The position numbers were made by a program, and so were the translations under genes. Of a stretch of DNA of 64,000 nucleotides, positions 23,871 through 35,659 are shown one piece after another. The DNA is from Budorcas taxicolor (lineage: Eukaryota; Chordata; Mammalia; Artiodactyla; Bovidae): positions 133,255,170-133,319,169 of the forward strand of contig NC_068910.1 in the NCBI RefSeq assembly GCF_023091745.1, read 5' to 3'. The notes beneath the pieces were generated by a model that saw nothing but the letters and a program-made list of their open reading frames with translations, was not told where the DNA came from and ran no database searches. Each line of letters starts with the position of its first letter. The first letter of the stretch is position 1.

Positions 23871-25189
23871 TCATCATTTTAAGAGGCAGAGAGAGGAGAA
23901 CCAGTGAGCCAAATTTGATCTCACCAGCTCCAGTGCGCATAGCTCAAGGCTTTCTCTCAGGACAGAACTGTGCCTCTGCCTGTGGGTCAAGAATCTCTAA
24001 ATTTACTCTTTATAAAATATAAAAATAGAGCATATAAATGAGAGTAATATTATACTCACACACTCATGGACTTTGATTATAATATATAGAGAGACACGGC
24101 ATTTCTCTCAATTAATTCTCGGGCCCTAGCACTGTGGGATGGAGATGCTCCCTTCAAGCCCACTTTAGAAGGCAGTGGACTGCCCTGCCTCCTGCACGTG
24201 TGGGCTGAGGCAGAGGACTGGGACTTGGGTTGACTTGAATTTCAGGACTTGGCCCTCCAACTGGAACCACCCAGCCCTGGACAGACCACAGTGCCCAAAA
24301 GCAGCATTGCTCAGAATTCCCTGAAGAGAGCTCTCCCGGGTATGGCCACAGAATGTGTATCTTATTCATGTCTCTGTTATTGATGAGGTACTTTCTCTCT
24401 CCCTCTCCTGGCAATACATTGTAGGAGGGAGCACAGTAGAATGGGATGGATAGAGTTGGTGATCAAAATGGGTCATTTTCCTCCAGCCAGGCTTGCTCTC
24501 CTGTCTCAGCTGCGTTCTCCACCTGAATCATGTGTTCTCCTTTCTTAATCATGCCACAGTCCCCCATGCACTTCTGTGGCTCCATCAACAGGGGAGTAAC
24601 TGCAGGCTCTGTATTTCTGAACCCCCAGCCAAGCTATTATCAGGATGTGCAGGTAGGGGAGGGGAAGCTGCAAGCCCAGCAAATAGCTCCCTATTCATCA
24701 TCATAAGGCCAGAAGTGGGAGCACACCTCCTCTGCCACGTTTTTGGAAGGAAAAGACTGTCTTAACTCTACGTTAACTTTGACTTCATTGTTAACCAGAT
24801 TAATTTGGGGTCTTAAAATTCCTATCAATTCCCTAGTCATCACTGTTTTAAATTAGAAAGACACATGTTCCTTGGATACTCTGCCAAGCACTGGAGAGCC
24901 ACAAGTGTCAATCAGATGATACCATTTTCTAGAAATATTGCCAGGAATCTGGTGAGGATTGACAGGGAATGTCACCCCCACTGGTGAGTTTTGGGGAACC
25001 CAGGAGCATGGATGTTGTGTCTACAATCTAAGGGCCCCTCCCTTATTCTGCATGTTCTGAAAAGACAGGGATGTTACCACTTTCAGGATAAAAAAAGGGG
25101 GTTGAATAAAAGGAGAGTGAAAGAAGGATAAATATAAAAGAAAGAAAATGACAAGGAAATAAAGAAGGCAAGACAGAGAAATGATGATG

Positions 25190-25400
25190 ATGATAAAGAT
25201 AGAATTTGGTAGCCAGTACTACACACTGGGTTCTGTTCTAACTAAGTACTCTGCTTGTGTTAATTCATTTAATCCTTACCACAACTCTTTGAGCTATGTG
25301 CCATTACTATCCCTACCTCACACACAAGGAAGCTGAGGCCCAAAGAGGTTAAGTAACTTGCCTCTAGTCACACACCTAGAAGTTCAGAGCTAGGTAGAGG
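25190..25400 (-). mobile_element. MIR-type SINE remnant
   Basis: Contains ttaattcatttaatccttac, caaggaagctgaggcccaaa and gaggttaagtaacttgcctc, the reverse reading of a MIR-family element. Confidence 0.65.
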
Positions 25401-25825
25401 AAGCTGAGAAAGGAAGAGGCAGAGGGGTTTATGGTGACAACTTATATTCAGGTTTTTTTTTTCCAAAGTGGAGTTCTGTTGCCTAACCTAGTTAGAGAGT
25501 CAGTCAAGATATTTATCAAGTACCGAGTGTCAGGCGCTGTTCTAGGCATGGAAAGAGAGAAACAAGGCAGAGTACTTGCCCTGAAAAAGCTGAAATTCGA
25601 AGAGAGACAGTGATTCAGGGCCTTGAAGATGATGGCTGCAGCACCAGCACCTCCCCAGGCTGCAGGCTGAACACTGGGTCAGCTCTGGTGGCACACTCCT
25701 CGGTTGTCATGAATCTGAGTGGGAATCTCCGTTCCAACCAGGGGCCCCAGCAGCTTGCCTTGCCTCTCTCTGTGCCTGCACCCCCCTCCCTCTTCTCCCT
25801 TGACTTGACCTTTCTCGTCTTACAG

Positions 25826-26056
25826 GTCAGCCAGGACGGCAAAGCTCTGCTGGATGTGCTGCAGCGGCCCCTGAGTCCCGGGAACTCCGAGTCCCTCACG
25901 GCCACAGCCAACTACTCCAAGGCGGTGCACCAGGTGCTGGATGTGGTGCACGAAGTGCTGCACCACCAGCGGCGGCTCGAGAGCATCTGGCAGCACCGCA
26001 AGGTGCGGCTCCACCAGCGCCTGCAGCTCTGCGTCTTCCAGCAGGACGTCCAGCAG
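25826..26056 (+). CDS. KALRN: KALRN coding exon C, spectrin-repeat region (77 aa)
   Basis: This 231-bp exon follows the acceptor gtcttacag and precedes the donor gtagca; phase 0 at both ends. It begins VSQDGKALLDVLQRPLSPGN and ends QLCVFQQDVQQ. It encodes the end of one spectrin repeat and the long helix linking into the next (HQRRLESIWQHRKVRLHQ), where the conserved Trp of helix A lies. The exon is much richer in G+C than the surrounding intron. That composition also produces several long antisense open frames (up to 133 codons), which I treat as artefacts. The donor has C instead of the usual G at position +5, so it is the weakest of the four donors. Residues RPLSPGNSESLTATAN are the best kalirin-versus-TRIO discriminator in the window. 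Confidence 0.95.
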
Positions 26057-28314
26057 GTAGCACCCTGCTCCCCCATCCCGGCATCTGTCACAGGCCAGGC
26101 AGGCATGCCTGAGCCCCTCACCGAGGTCATCAGGCCTGGGGATGCCTGATTCATGGACAGAAGAGGGCAATCCAGCCCCCAGCAGCCCCCACCCCCTCCT
26201 ATACCTTACAGACTTGCTCACTGATGCTTCTCACTTAAGCAGCTTTACAGACCTGGCCTGGGGTTGGGAAGGGAGGCTTAATCTGAGAAGTAGCAATTCT
26301 TTGCCATCATGACTTTGTTTTATTTGGGGAAAGCTTGGCCGTCCCCCAGGCATGAGCTTTCTGGACAGGTCTGGGGAGGGGGGGTATCTGAGCATTGTCA
26401 GGGTTGGACCCCCAGCCAGCTCGCTTCTCAACCAGGTAGCCAGCTGGAGCTGGGGTGTGGTGGGGGTACAGAGCCTTTAGGGGATTCTTTGGCAAGCTTG
26501 ATTGGGAAACCAGATTTAAAAGATGGGCTGTTGATAATTGTGTGTTCTGTAATTAGAGGTTACTTCTGGCTTAATCTGTTTCTTGCATTATTATAATAGT
26601 TGTAGCTTTTATTCTTTACCACAAATAGTAAAGAAATGGTTATTTTCTAACTATAAAAGGATAGCCTTGCCACAAATACCCTTTTGGATGAAATGACCCG
26701 TTCTTTTCTCCTCATACTTCCTTTCTCTGTATCTTTGGGGACCCCTGGGAGCTTTTCTCTGAGGACTAATAGCTGGAGCAGGGGGTGGTTGGGAACTAGA
26801 GATGAGAGTTAAGATTTAGTATCATTTCCCTGCTGGTTCACTCCAAGAGGCAAGGGTAGGAGCACTCATGGTCTCAAACTTTTTCTGTGGCCACCTTATA
26901 ATTTCAGGATTATACACATAAAATAGCATTTCACTCTCCTTCCACACCTCCTGTGATATTGACCAAGTGTAGTCAAAAAGTATATCAAAACATACATGGA
27001 AAATTGAAAGCTAACTGGACGTATCTTTGGAGTGTTGGTTCCCCTTACAGCTGTTGTTAGGGAGATCTTACACTGGGTACCCTGAGAAGGAGATAGGTTT
27101 GGAGGGAGGGCAGAGCATCCTATCAGGGGCTGTGACACCCTTTGTGTGTTGGGTTACCACCATGCAGTCAGTCCCAGGAGTAGACAGGCCTCCAGAAGTG
27201 CCCCATATTGTTGGGCTGCCCTAACTCCTTTGCAGCCCCTGCCCCCCAGCTAGGGCAGTGAGGAGTCTTCAGAGGTGACACTTTAGTCTCAGGAGAGATG
27301 GGAACTGCTGAGGTGCTGGCCCAGGCTCTGAAACCCTCCCTTGTGGGGTTTGCTGGGAATGGAGAAGCAAATGCTTTAGTTGTCTGCTCCTGCCATCTGG
27401 AATTGTTCAGACCAGTGTATCAACTCTGAGCACAGGAGACCGCAGGGTAGGTCTGTGAACGAGACAGAGTGAGGTGCCAGCCTCCAGAGGCACACAGAGG
27501 GGACATTACTGTTTGGGTGAACTTTGAGTGACTTCTGGAGATTTCTGTACCGTGGACTATGCAGCTTCCTTGGTGTGCTCGTTGCCTTCCTGCTGTTTTC
27601 ATGGTTGTTGGATGGGGTAGGATAGATGCTGCAGAGGGGAGGGCTGTGAGGAGGGTGGGGAAAGGCATCCCCCTTAGGAGGGCGGCATCTAGACACAGAC
27701 TCTCTGGAAATAGCGGTTATCAGACTTCTCCGTGGCCACCCTGACATCTACACTGCAGCTGGGGGAAGGTATAACAAAGCTACACTGGTGACTGTTCCAC
27801 ATCATGCTCTTAGAAACAAGAGCATTTCTGGAATGCAGACCCTATCAGTTCACCTCTATCAGTGAATCACATTGTTGGCACTCAACAAAAGCAATAAGAT
27901 TATGAGGTGAAGTAAAGGGGTTTGGATTTTCCATGAGGACTGAATCCCCCAGGGTGGTTAATTCGATTGTTCTTTTCTGGACATGTGAATGTGACTTCTG
28001 AAGACATGATGTCATTCAGCCATTGTCCCACTCACTCGCACCAAATATCTGACACTGGGGCAGATATGCAAAGAAGAATGTGATAAACAAGGGCTACTAA
28101 TTTGTGATGGGTCTCAGATGCTTCCAGACACCCAGCAATCATCAGCGTCTGATCAGTGTCTGAGCTGGTGCTTCAGAGGTCACTGGACATGATGAACTCA
28201 GTGGCTCCAGTGACAAACTCGAATTTTGGTCTCCTAACTCCAAGCCATGCAGGAGCCTGTCTTAGTTTTCACAATGAGATTGGGACAAGTAGTTTCCTTT
28301 CTCTGTGCTCCCAC

Positions 28315-28368
28315 AATTATATAATTATATTTAATTATATATATATACACATATATATGCACACACAT
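28315..28368. repeat. AT/TATATAC simple repeat
   Basis: An alternating stretch of ataattat and atatatac units directly upstream of the SINE at 28369. Variable length between individuals is plausible. Confidence 0.7.
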
Positions 28369-28600
28369 ACTTCCCAGGTGGCACTGGTGGTAAAGAACCC
28401 ACCTGCCACTGCAGGGAAAGTAAAAGACTTGAGTTTGATCCCTGGGTTAGGAAGGTCCTCTGGAGGAGGGGACATGGCAACCCACTCCAGTATTCTTGCC
28501 TGGAGAATACCATGGACAGAGGAACCTGGTGGGCTACATTCCATAGGGTTGCAGAGTGTCAGACATGACTGAAGCAACTTGGCATGCATGCATGCATCCA
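28369..28600 (+). mobile_element. Bov-tA SINE (full)
   Basis: The tRNA-derived head (cttcccaggtggcactggtg, gtttgatccctgggttagga) is followed by the Bov-A body (cccactccagtattcttgcc, ggacagaggaacctggtggg) and the tail cagacatgactgaagcaact, then a gcatgcatgcatgc run. Confidence 0.9.
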
Positions 28601-28689
28601 CATACATAAAAAGTAATTTAACACCAAAGTCAAAGTGCTATTGAAGTTTTATATATTTGTCATTTTTTTAATTTTGAATTTTTCCATCT

Positions 28690-28800
28690 CTTCTGTTCCA
28701 GTATCTCCTTGAGAGCAGAAGGCATGACTGCTGCTTCTCTGTGCCCCTTACAACTCTTAGCTGTCTGGCATAAAGCTGGAGTTCTTTTTATATTTGCTGA
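28690..28800 (+). mobile_element. L2 3'-end remnant (weak)
   Basis: 'tccttgagagcagaaggcat' followed by tgtgccccttacaactctta and gctgtctggcataaagctgg resembles the L2 terminus; divergence is high. Confidence 0.45.
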
Positions 28801-29337
28801 CTTGAGATGAAATTATCATTGGAGGACCCCAGTTTCTGCTTCTATGACTTGAACACCATCTAACCCTCCTTCCCAGCCCATTCAATAGTTGCCAGTGAGC
28901 AGCTGGGGTCTGCGTGCAGGAATTGTGAAAGTCTGAAGGGTCCCAGGTATTTACTTACAGCCCCAGGCAGAGGACTCAGGACATAACATTAGTGCTACAA
29001 AGCATCTTGGTGCCCATCAGCTATTCAGCAAGTGTGGGCCTGGGCAGGGAGCCCAGCATTGCACTAGGTTCTGGCAAGATGTCTGCTTAGATAGAAGGCA
29101 ACAAAAGATAAACACTTGAAAATAGAAAGTTCCATGCTACCTGAGCATGTGAGGCAGGTGCATAGCAATCAAGTATTAATGGGAGAGGCCGAGGTGCAAG
29201 AAGTCAGAGTTGGTGTCTTGAAAGAGGAGAGAATTGATTAACCATATAGTCTGGATCCAAGACTCCTGAGTACATGTGAGGTTGAAAGAAGTTTACTCTA
29301 CAGCCTAAGTGGGACGCTTGTGAATGAGCATCAATGG

Positions 29338-29560
29338 CTGGGGCAGTATAGCACTGTGGATAAAAAGCATGGGCTCTGGAGCCAGACAGCCTGAGTGTAA
29401 ATCCTGCTCTGACAAGTTTTGGCCATGGGACCTTGGGCAAGTGACTTCACTCCTGGTGCTTCAGGTTCCTCACCCCTAAAATAGGAAACATCACATACCT
29501 ATCTTTTTGGACTGAATGAGATGCAAGCATAGTGCCTGCCTAGCATGTAGTAGATCCTCC
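29338..29560 (+). mobile_element. MIR SINE
   Basis: Near full-length: 'tggggcagtatagcactgtg', aaaaagcatgggctctggag, ccagacagcctgagtgtaaa, cttgggcaagtgacttcact and tgaatgagatgcaag. Confidence 0.8.
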
Positions 29561-29749
29561 AGCAGGATTGCCTGGGTTTAGTCACATCTTCTCGGAGTAG
29601 TACTTGGGTGTCCCCTGATGCTTGCACTGTTGGGAACTCCCAGCCTGATTCCTTTGTTTCTACAATAGCCACTGCTTCGTGAATCTGTTGAGTTTTATTT
29701 CATTCAGTGATAAAAATCTCAGAACTGCTAGGGACTGGAAGAGCACCCA

Positions 29750-29860
29750 ATCGGAAATTGAATCCCAGAGATGTAAAGCAACTTGGTCATAACCACACAG
29801 CTAGTTAATGGTAGTTCCAGGACCAGAACCTAAGTCTTCTGGCTCCCAGTCCAGGTATCC
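29750..29860 (-). mobile_element. MIR-like SINE remnant
   Basis: Reverse reading: aatcccagagatgtaaagca, acttggtcataaccacacag, ctagttaatggtagttccag and aggaccagaacctaagtctt. Confidence 0.55.
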
Positions 29861-29956
29861 TACAGAAGTCACATGAGAAAGGAGCCTGGCAGACAGAGAA
29901 GGAGAACAGAAGAGAGATAGGAGTGATACATACAACCTAACAGAGAGGGAGGAAAG

Positions 29957-29983
29957 ACACACACACACATACCCCCACATACC

Positions 29984-30020
<37 letters not shown>

Positions 30021-30074
30021 CCACACACCCACACCCACACACACACACTCAGCCACCCACCCACCCACCCACCC
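29957..30074. repeat. Compound (CA)n/(CCCA)n microsatellite
   Basis: Two CA blocks separated by cccccacataccaa-like interruptions pass into acacccaca units and end in about six repeats of ccac/ccca. A 154-codon antisense frame across it is low-complexity and not a gene. Confidence 0.95.
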
Positions 30075-30662
30075 TGAAACAGGGAGAGAGAGGAGAGACA
30101 GGGACTGAGGGGGATGGGAAAGAAAAGGATAGATTTAAAAACAGAGATTAGAGAAACAGACATACATGGGCTGGGAGGAGAAAGAGAAAGAGGAAGGTGG
30201 GGCAGAGACAGAAGAGAAAGAGACAGGGACTCCTGCTTGTGGAGAGGGGAGGGAGAGCCAGCCAACCTCTCCTTGTGCCTGACTCCTCATCTCATTGCCA
30301 TTTCTGGGGAGTGGTCTTTCCCAAGCAGGATTACCTTGTCCAAAGCGTGGGGTAAAGGAGAGAGGTTGAAATCAAGATAGACACCCGTGAAAACAAGATT
30401 TCATTTAAACATTATGTAGCCAGAATTGGCCTGACACATTATCTCTGTGCTAGCTCTTCTTTGGGTCCCAATAGGAGGTGTCCTTTTACCATTCTCTTCC
30501 CCTCTGGGCTTGGAGGCAGTGAAAATGAGTCTCTGAGGATCAGACTGGAACTTGGGTTCATTAAGATGCAGAAATGCATGGACAGGGCACAGCTGCCATA
30601 GTATTGCTAGTGGAATGATATTCAGTGCTTTTGGTTTTCCAGTGTAGAGTAGAACAGTACTA

Positions 30663-30786
30663 AAAGCGAAAGTGTCGGTCCTCAGTTGTGTCCAACTCTG
30701 CAACCCCATGGACTGTAGCCTGCCAGGCTCCTCTGTCCATGGGATTTCCCAGGCAAGAATACTGGAGTGGGTTGCCATGCCCTACT
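30663..30786 (-). mobile_element. Bov-A type SINE
   Basis: Reverse orientation from gaaagtgtcggtcctcagtt through 'atggactgtagcctgccagg' and aggcaagaatactggagtgg to gttgccatgccc. Confidence 0.88.
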
Positions 30787-31449
30787 AAGCAGTAGCCAAA
30801 AGAGCATTTCACAATATCAGCCAACTTATCTTTCCACCATGGGCTCCTTCCGAGCCCAGATAGACCTAACTTTGTTGAGAAGAATAAGGAGTAGCAAGTC
30901 TTGATCTTTCTGATAGATGCAAATTCCATTCTGTTTTTTCATAGCCAGAGCAACTGTCATGAGTATCTCTGTAAGCTGTCTTATTCTACCTCCTTTTCTT
31001 CTTCTCCTTGCCTGTGGTACAAGAATAAATTGGTAAAGTGTTTTGAAACACCTGTGTGCAAGGCCCTGTGCTAGGAGCTGGGGGTCCCTGGCCTGAGAGA
31101 AGACATATGTACCTGAGAATGTATCAATGGCATGTGTCTATCTGGGTTTAGGGCCAGAGAAGCAAGACAACAATGGGCTGGTGGAGTCAGAGCAGAAAAA
31201 ATTCCCATGGTTGGAATGTCATTTGCACTGGTCCTTGGAGCTCAGGCAGAGGATCTGGGGATGGTATTCCTGGGGATAGCCAGGAAGCAGAGAGCTAAGA
31301 GTTATAGCCAGGGGACAAGGAAGAGGAAATCTAACTGGGTGCCTGCTCTTGGCAGTGATAGCAGGAGGTCAGGCTGGAAGGGTTAGGAGTGGTCTAGCGG
31401 GGGACATGACCTGTTTGAGGTTCCAGTGCCCTCCCTTAAGAACAATGTG

Positions 31450-31850
31450 TTTTGCTTTTAAGTGGTCCAAAAGTGAGCTTAGGGAGGGGCAGTGATGACA
31501 GAATTTTCTGGCTCAGTGACTCCATTCTGAAGGAATGCATTAATATTAAAATCCGTAGTTCTGTACTACAAAGGAATCTCACCTGTTTCTCTCAGTTTTT
31601 ACTGAAGCCTCATATGGAAAGCTAAAGCTTTTACTGTGTCAGTTCTTGCCTGCCAAACAGTGTGTAAAAAGGATTTGATGGTAATTTTTTCAAACTCCAG
31701 ATAGTCGATCTTTTACTAGCTATAGTGACTAAAGCCCCTTAATCATACTAAACCAGTTTGGGCATTGTATAATCCAATTAACAGCTTTGCATAATAAAAG
31801 GTGAGCACTTTAGGTTACAAATTGCATGCTTAGGGAAAAAAATGACTGGA
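31450..31850. other. Unique AT-rich intronic segment, candidate conserved element
   Basis: No repeat family is recognisable. The stretch holds several TAAT cores, ccaattaacagctttgcata (about 31774-31793) and ggaatgcattaatattaaa (about 31532-31550). This is compositional evidence only; conservation was not measured. Confidence 0.3.
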
Positions 31851-32129
31851 ATGACGATGGGTCTAGAAATGAACTCTTCTTATAAAAAGGAAGGATTAAA
31901 GCATCTGAGAAGGAAAATGCTCACCCACGGCATACATAGTCCCAGGTAGATGGGGAAACATACACAGCAGGAATCGTTCTCAAAAATCTGAAATGCCAAC
32001 GGGTGGTAGTTGGTGGGTATGTCAGGGAGGAGATTCCAGCCCTGAGATTTTTTTTTTTTTCCTGAGATTAAATGTGTCTATAAACGTTTTATTATTCATA
32101 GCTCATGATTCATCTTTATGAGCAATTGA

Positions 32130-32335
32130 ATATCCAATCACTTCACTTATCTTATTTAATCTTCCAACACTATAAAGCAGGTAATAGTTTGGTCTTCATC
32201 TTACTGATAAGGAAATTGAGGCTTAGAAAGGTTAAGTAAACTTGTACAAGGTCACATAGCTAGTGGCAGAGGAAGGATTTAAACCCACTTTCACCAAATT
32301 TATAAGTTCATGCTCTTAGCCTCTCTGCTGTGCCC
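32130..32335 (-). mobile_element. MIR SINE remnant
   Basis: Reverse reading with ctgataaggaaattgaggct, agaaaggttaagtaaacttg, aaggtcacatagctagtggc and aggatttaaacccac. Confidence 0.7.
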
Positions 32336-33504
32336 TGGGCACTATGCTAGATGATGGTAATGCAGAGAGACACAGCCCCTGCCCTTGAGGAGTTTATAAG
32401 TTAGTGCTGGAATGTCATTGCTCAAAGGGCCCAGATAGATTATTTGGTCCCAAAGGGTGAGACTTGCCCAAGGTTGCATAACTGCTGACAGATGAGATTC
32501 ATTCCCAAACTGCCTGTCCAGTAAGACTCACACAGGCAATCACACTCACACTCAAACGCTCTTTTCCACCTGCTCCATCATTATAAAATGGCCTGCTATC
32601 GTTATTTATCTCTAACACAATGCCCCTAAAACAAGCCCTACCCATTCTCACTTATTTTTCACAACCATAATTACATTACCTCACCATTGTTGGTGGTTTT
32701 CTTTGTTGGTGGTTTTGAGTATCTTGAATAATTTCCATTTGCCCATGGTAGTATGTAGCAGTATTAAAACTCTCAATTAAATTTTGATGGTGATAATCCA
32801 GTCATTCAAATATGTTCAAGTAGACAACAGATGATTCTTTGGGCAGGGTGGGTGTCCAGAAAGTGAGCAGGTTTGGGCTTGGCCGAACTGGGGGAAGTAG
32901 AGAGGGGAGAAACAGAGGGCTCCACCAGGCAGCGTTGCTTTCTGACTGGAGTGGGGATGAGGAAGCTTTCTCATCTGACTCTTCGGTGTCACTGATCTTA
33001 GAGGGGCACTCTATCCCTCTCCCTGTGGGAGGAGGCTGGTACCAAAGGATATGTTCAGTCTTCTCCATGTAGTCTCCAGCTAGAATTAGCAGGGCTGGGG
33101 AGTGGGCCTTGGAGGCCTGCCTCTGATGTGCTCAGACCCCCCTGCCTGGAATTTCATGGACCCTTAGTACCCCTTACACTCTACACCTCTCCCCCCTTCC
33201 TCTCTGCCCTGCTTTCCACCTTCTGTTCCCTTCCCTGTCATGGCCTTCTCCTTTGGTGCTTACTCTGATTTTCTGTTCTGACTGAACAGTGGTCATTCTG
33301 TGATGAACACCTTCCAAGGAAGGATTTGGGTCCCTCCCTCTGGCAGGCGTGGGAAGCTGGTGGGTCCTGAGAAGCAGTGAGAAGAAGTCCCTCCCCAAAA
33401 GTTACTGAGCCTCGGGGCTTTCTTGAGCTACTGTAATTTTAAACACCTTTAATGTCCTCAGTTCCCCTTTTATTGTTAACAAGTGACTAAACAGCATTCA
33501 AAAA

Positions 33505-34304
33505 AACCAAGGTCATGACATCTAGTTCTATCACTTCATGGCAAATATGTGGGGAAAAGGTGGAAACAGTGGCAGATTTTATTTTCCTGGGCTCCAAAAT
33601 CACTGTGGATGGGCAGTAACTGCAGCCATGAAATTAAGACACTTGCTCCTTGGAAGAAAAGCTATGACAAACCTAGACAGCTTATTAAAAAACAGAGACA
33701 TCACTTTACCGACAAAGGTCCATATAGTCAATGCTACGGTTTTTCCAGTAGTCATGTACAGGTGTGAGAGTTGGATCATAAAGAAAGCTCTGTGTGTGTG
33801 TGTGTTAGTCACTCAGTCGTGTCCGACTCTCTGTGACTCCATGGACTGCAGCCTGCCAGGCTCCTCTGTCTGTGGAATTCTCCAGGCAAGAATACTGGAG
33901 TGGATTGCCATTTCCTTCTCCAAGAGAAGGCTGAGTGCTGAAGAATTGATGCTTTTGAATTGTGGTACTGGAGAAGACTCTTCAGAGTCCCTTGGACAGC
34001 AAGGAGATCAAACCAGACAATCCTAAAGGGAATCAATCCTAAATATTCATTGGGAGGACTGATGCTGAAGCTGAAGCTCCAGTATTTTGGTCATCTGATG
34101 TGCACAGATGACTCATTGGAAAAGTCCCTGATGCTGGGAAAGATTGAGAGCAGAAGGAGAAGGGGGTGACAGAGGATGAGATGGCTGGATGGCATCACCA
34201 ACTCAGCATGAATTTGAGCAAATTCTGGGAAATATCAAAGGAAGGGAAGCCTGGCATGCTGCAGTTCATGAAGTGTCAGACAGGACTTAGTGACTGAACA
34301 ACAA
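33505..34304 (+). mobile_element. BovB LINE 3' fragment, interrupted by a SINE
   Basis: The copy begins within the late RT coding part (ccaaggtcatgacatctagt), contains a stretch coding for VNATVFPVVMYRCESW, is interrupted at 33788-33936 by a Bov-A SINE, and resumes with 'aggctgagtgctgaagaatt' to the tail gacttagtgactgaacaaca. Frames are broken at several points. Confidence 0.88.
33788..33936 (-). mobile_element. Bov-A type SINE nested in BovB
   Basis: Begins with a short TG run, then gttagtcactcagtcgtgtc and the usual reverse body to ggattgccatttccttctcc. The BovB word agaaagct before it and agaaggct after it suggest a short target duplication, and the BovB text is continuous once it is removed. 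Confidence 0.9.
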
Positions 34305-35375
34305 GGCAGCCGCCATCCAAGGACATTTCTGATAAACATGTACTCAGCGTGTCCTTGACCTCAACGTGCTGTGTCTGGAGCTTTGAATGCCAGGCTAAAG
34401 GATAAAAGATTCACACCTTGTAACTAGTGGAGAGCTAGAAAAGATTCTGACCAGAGAAAACATGTTATCAGAGTGAAGGGTAGAGGTAATTTTGTGCCAG
34501 CAGAGGACTGAGTCGGAGTGGGAAGATGGTGGGATCACAGTCATTGACCGAAGTGATGGGAACAAGGGTGGATATGAGAGTATTTATGAAAAAGCATCAC
34601 TGAAAATTGCTGTCCATTTTGTTATAGAAAGCAAAGGAAGTGTCAGGTATGAATATGGAACTGTATTTTTCCAAGTGTGGTTCTTGGACAAGTTAACCCA
34701 ACTCAGGTCCACTTGTCCAACGTGGAGCAAAGCCAATGAACTGACACTGCCTAGAGAAGGAAAGAAAGTACAGTATTTACTGCAGGGTGACCAGCAAGGA
34801 CAACAGGAAGCTGGTGCTCAAAAGACCTGAGCTCCTTAAATAGTTTTCAGGGAAGGGTTTTTAAAGGCAACATTGGGGGTACACACACAGGGTATGTGAT
34901 CAGTTCATGGACATTCTTCTGATTGTTTGGTGGTGAGGTAACAGGGTGATGTTTCGAGAATCTTAATTATCAACCTTCTATTTCCATCCAGTCTGGGATC
35001 TACTGCTTGTGGTCAGCATGTAATCACCACCCTCCACTGGATGGGGGTGGGGGTCTTAGTTTCTGCAGAACAACTCAAAGATATGCACCAGCTTGTTATC
35101 CGTATCCCTTCAGGAGGAACAGGAGTCCTGTGGCTCTGTTCTAACCATTAACTACATGAGCTTCCTCTTTGAAACTTGAGGAAGGCCAAACAAGAACTGG
35201 GGACATGGAGAGGCTTTTTGTACCTGAAAGGGCCTCGAAGATCCTACTTGTTTCAGTTCCCCCTTTTCTTTGATGTTCCTCAATCCTGAGAGGAACAGGG
35301 GTGGGATAATAAAAGGAATACAGTTTTGGATAGAGAAGTTAAAAACTCGATTTAGGGGGGGACTTGCCAGGGTTT
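34305..35375. other. Unassigned intronic block, possible old repeat
   Basis: No exon. The part 34850-35290 reads like a degraded interspersed repeat (for example 'gatatgcaccagcttgttat' and acctgaaagggcctcgaaga), but I cannot place it and found no terminal repeats. Confidence 0.3.
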
Positions 35376-35379
35376 CAGA

Positions 35380-35541
35380 TCTCTGGCATTAAGATCATCT
35401 GGGCAGAGTTGGGGCTTGTTAAAAACAGATTATCTGGTCCTCTTCCACACTATTTAGCTCAGAATCTGTGGATAACATGATGCCTGTGTTTTAGAAAGAA
35501 CCCCAGGTGATTCTGAAGCATTCTAAAGTTTGAGAGCCTCT
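35380..35541 (+). mobile_element. MER5A-like DNA transposon remnant
   Basis: 'aagatcatctgggcagagtt', ggggcttgttaaaaacagat, ccccaggtgattctgaagca and ctaaagtttgagagcctctg follow the MER5A order to its 3' end. Confidence 0.75.
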
Positions 35542-35627
35542 GACTTGAGAGATTCAGTCCTTAGTGATGAGAAGTGTGGTGATACCATAAACAGGAATCA
35601 AGGCACCGTGGTGAGGAGATGCTCTCA

Positions 35628-35659
35628 GGGAGCTGCCAAGGACGGGAGCTGCCAAGGAC
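35628..35659. repeat. 16-bp tandem duplication
   Basis: The 16-mer gggagctgccaaggac occurs twice without a gap (35628-35643 and 35644-35659). Confidence 0.9.

Larger units (their letters stand above)
22698..25825 (+). other. KALRN: KALRN intron between exons B and C
   Basis: A 3128-bp GT-AG intron with a MER5A-like copy (23443-23600), a MIR (about 23680-23870), a second MIR-type remnant in reverse (about 25190-25400) and a short CA run near 22927-22942. Nothing recognisable is seen from 23880 to 25180. Confidence 0.9.

Noticed and set aside
25820..26221. Antisense open frames of 62-133 codons over KALRN exon C
   Set aside because: They mirror the G+C-rich sense exon, have low-complexity composition and run into the intron; the sense frame is the conserved protein.
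29801..30265. 154-codon open frame on the - strand
   Set aside because: It reads through the CA/CCCA microsatellite and flanking purine-rich DNA, giving Ser/Leu/Val repeats.
31132..31386. 84-codon open frame on the + strand
   Set aside because: Composition and context resemble an old interspersed repeat; no domain and no splice signals.
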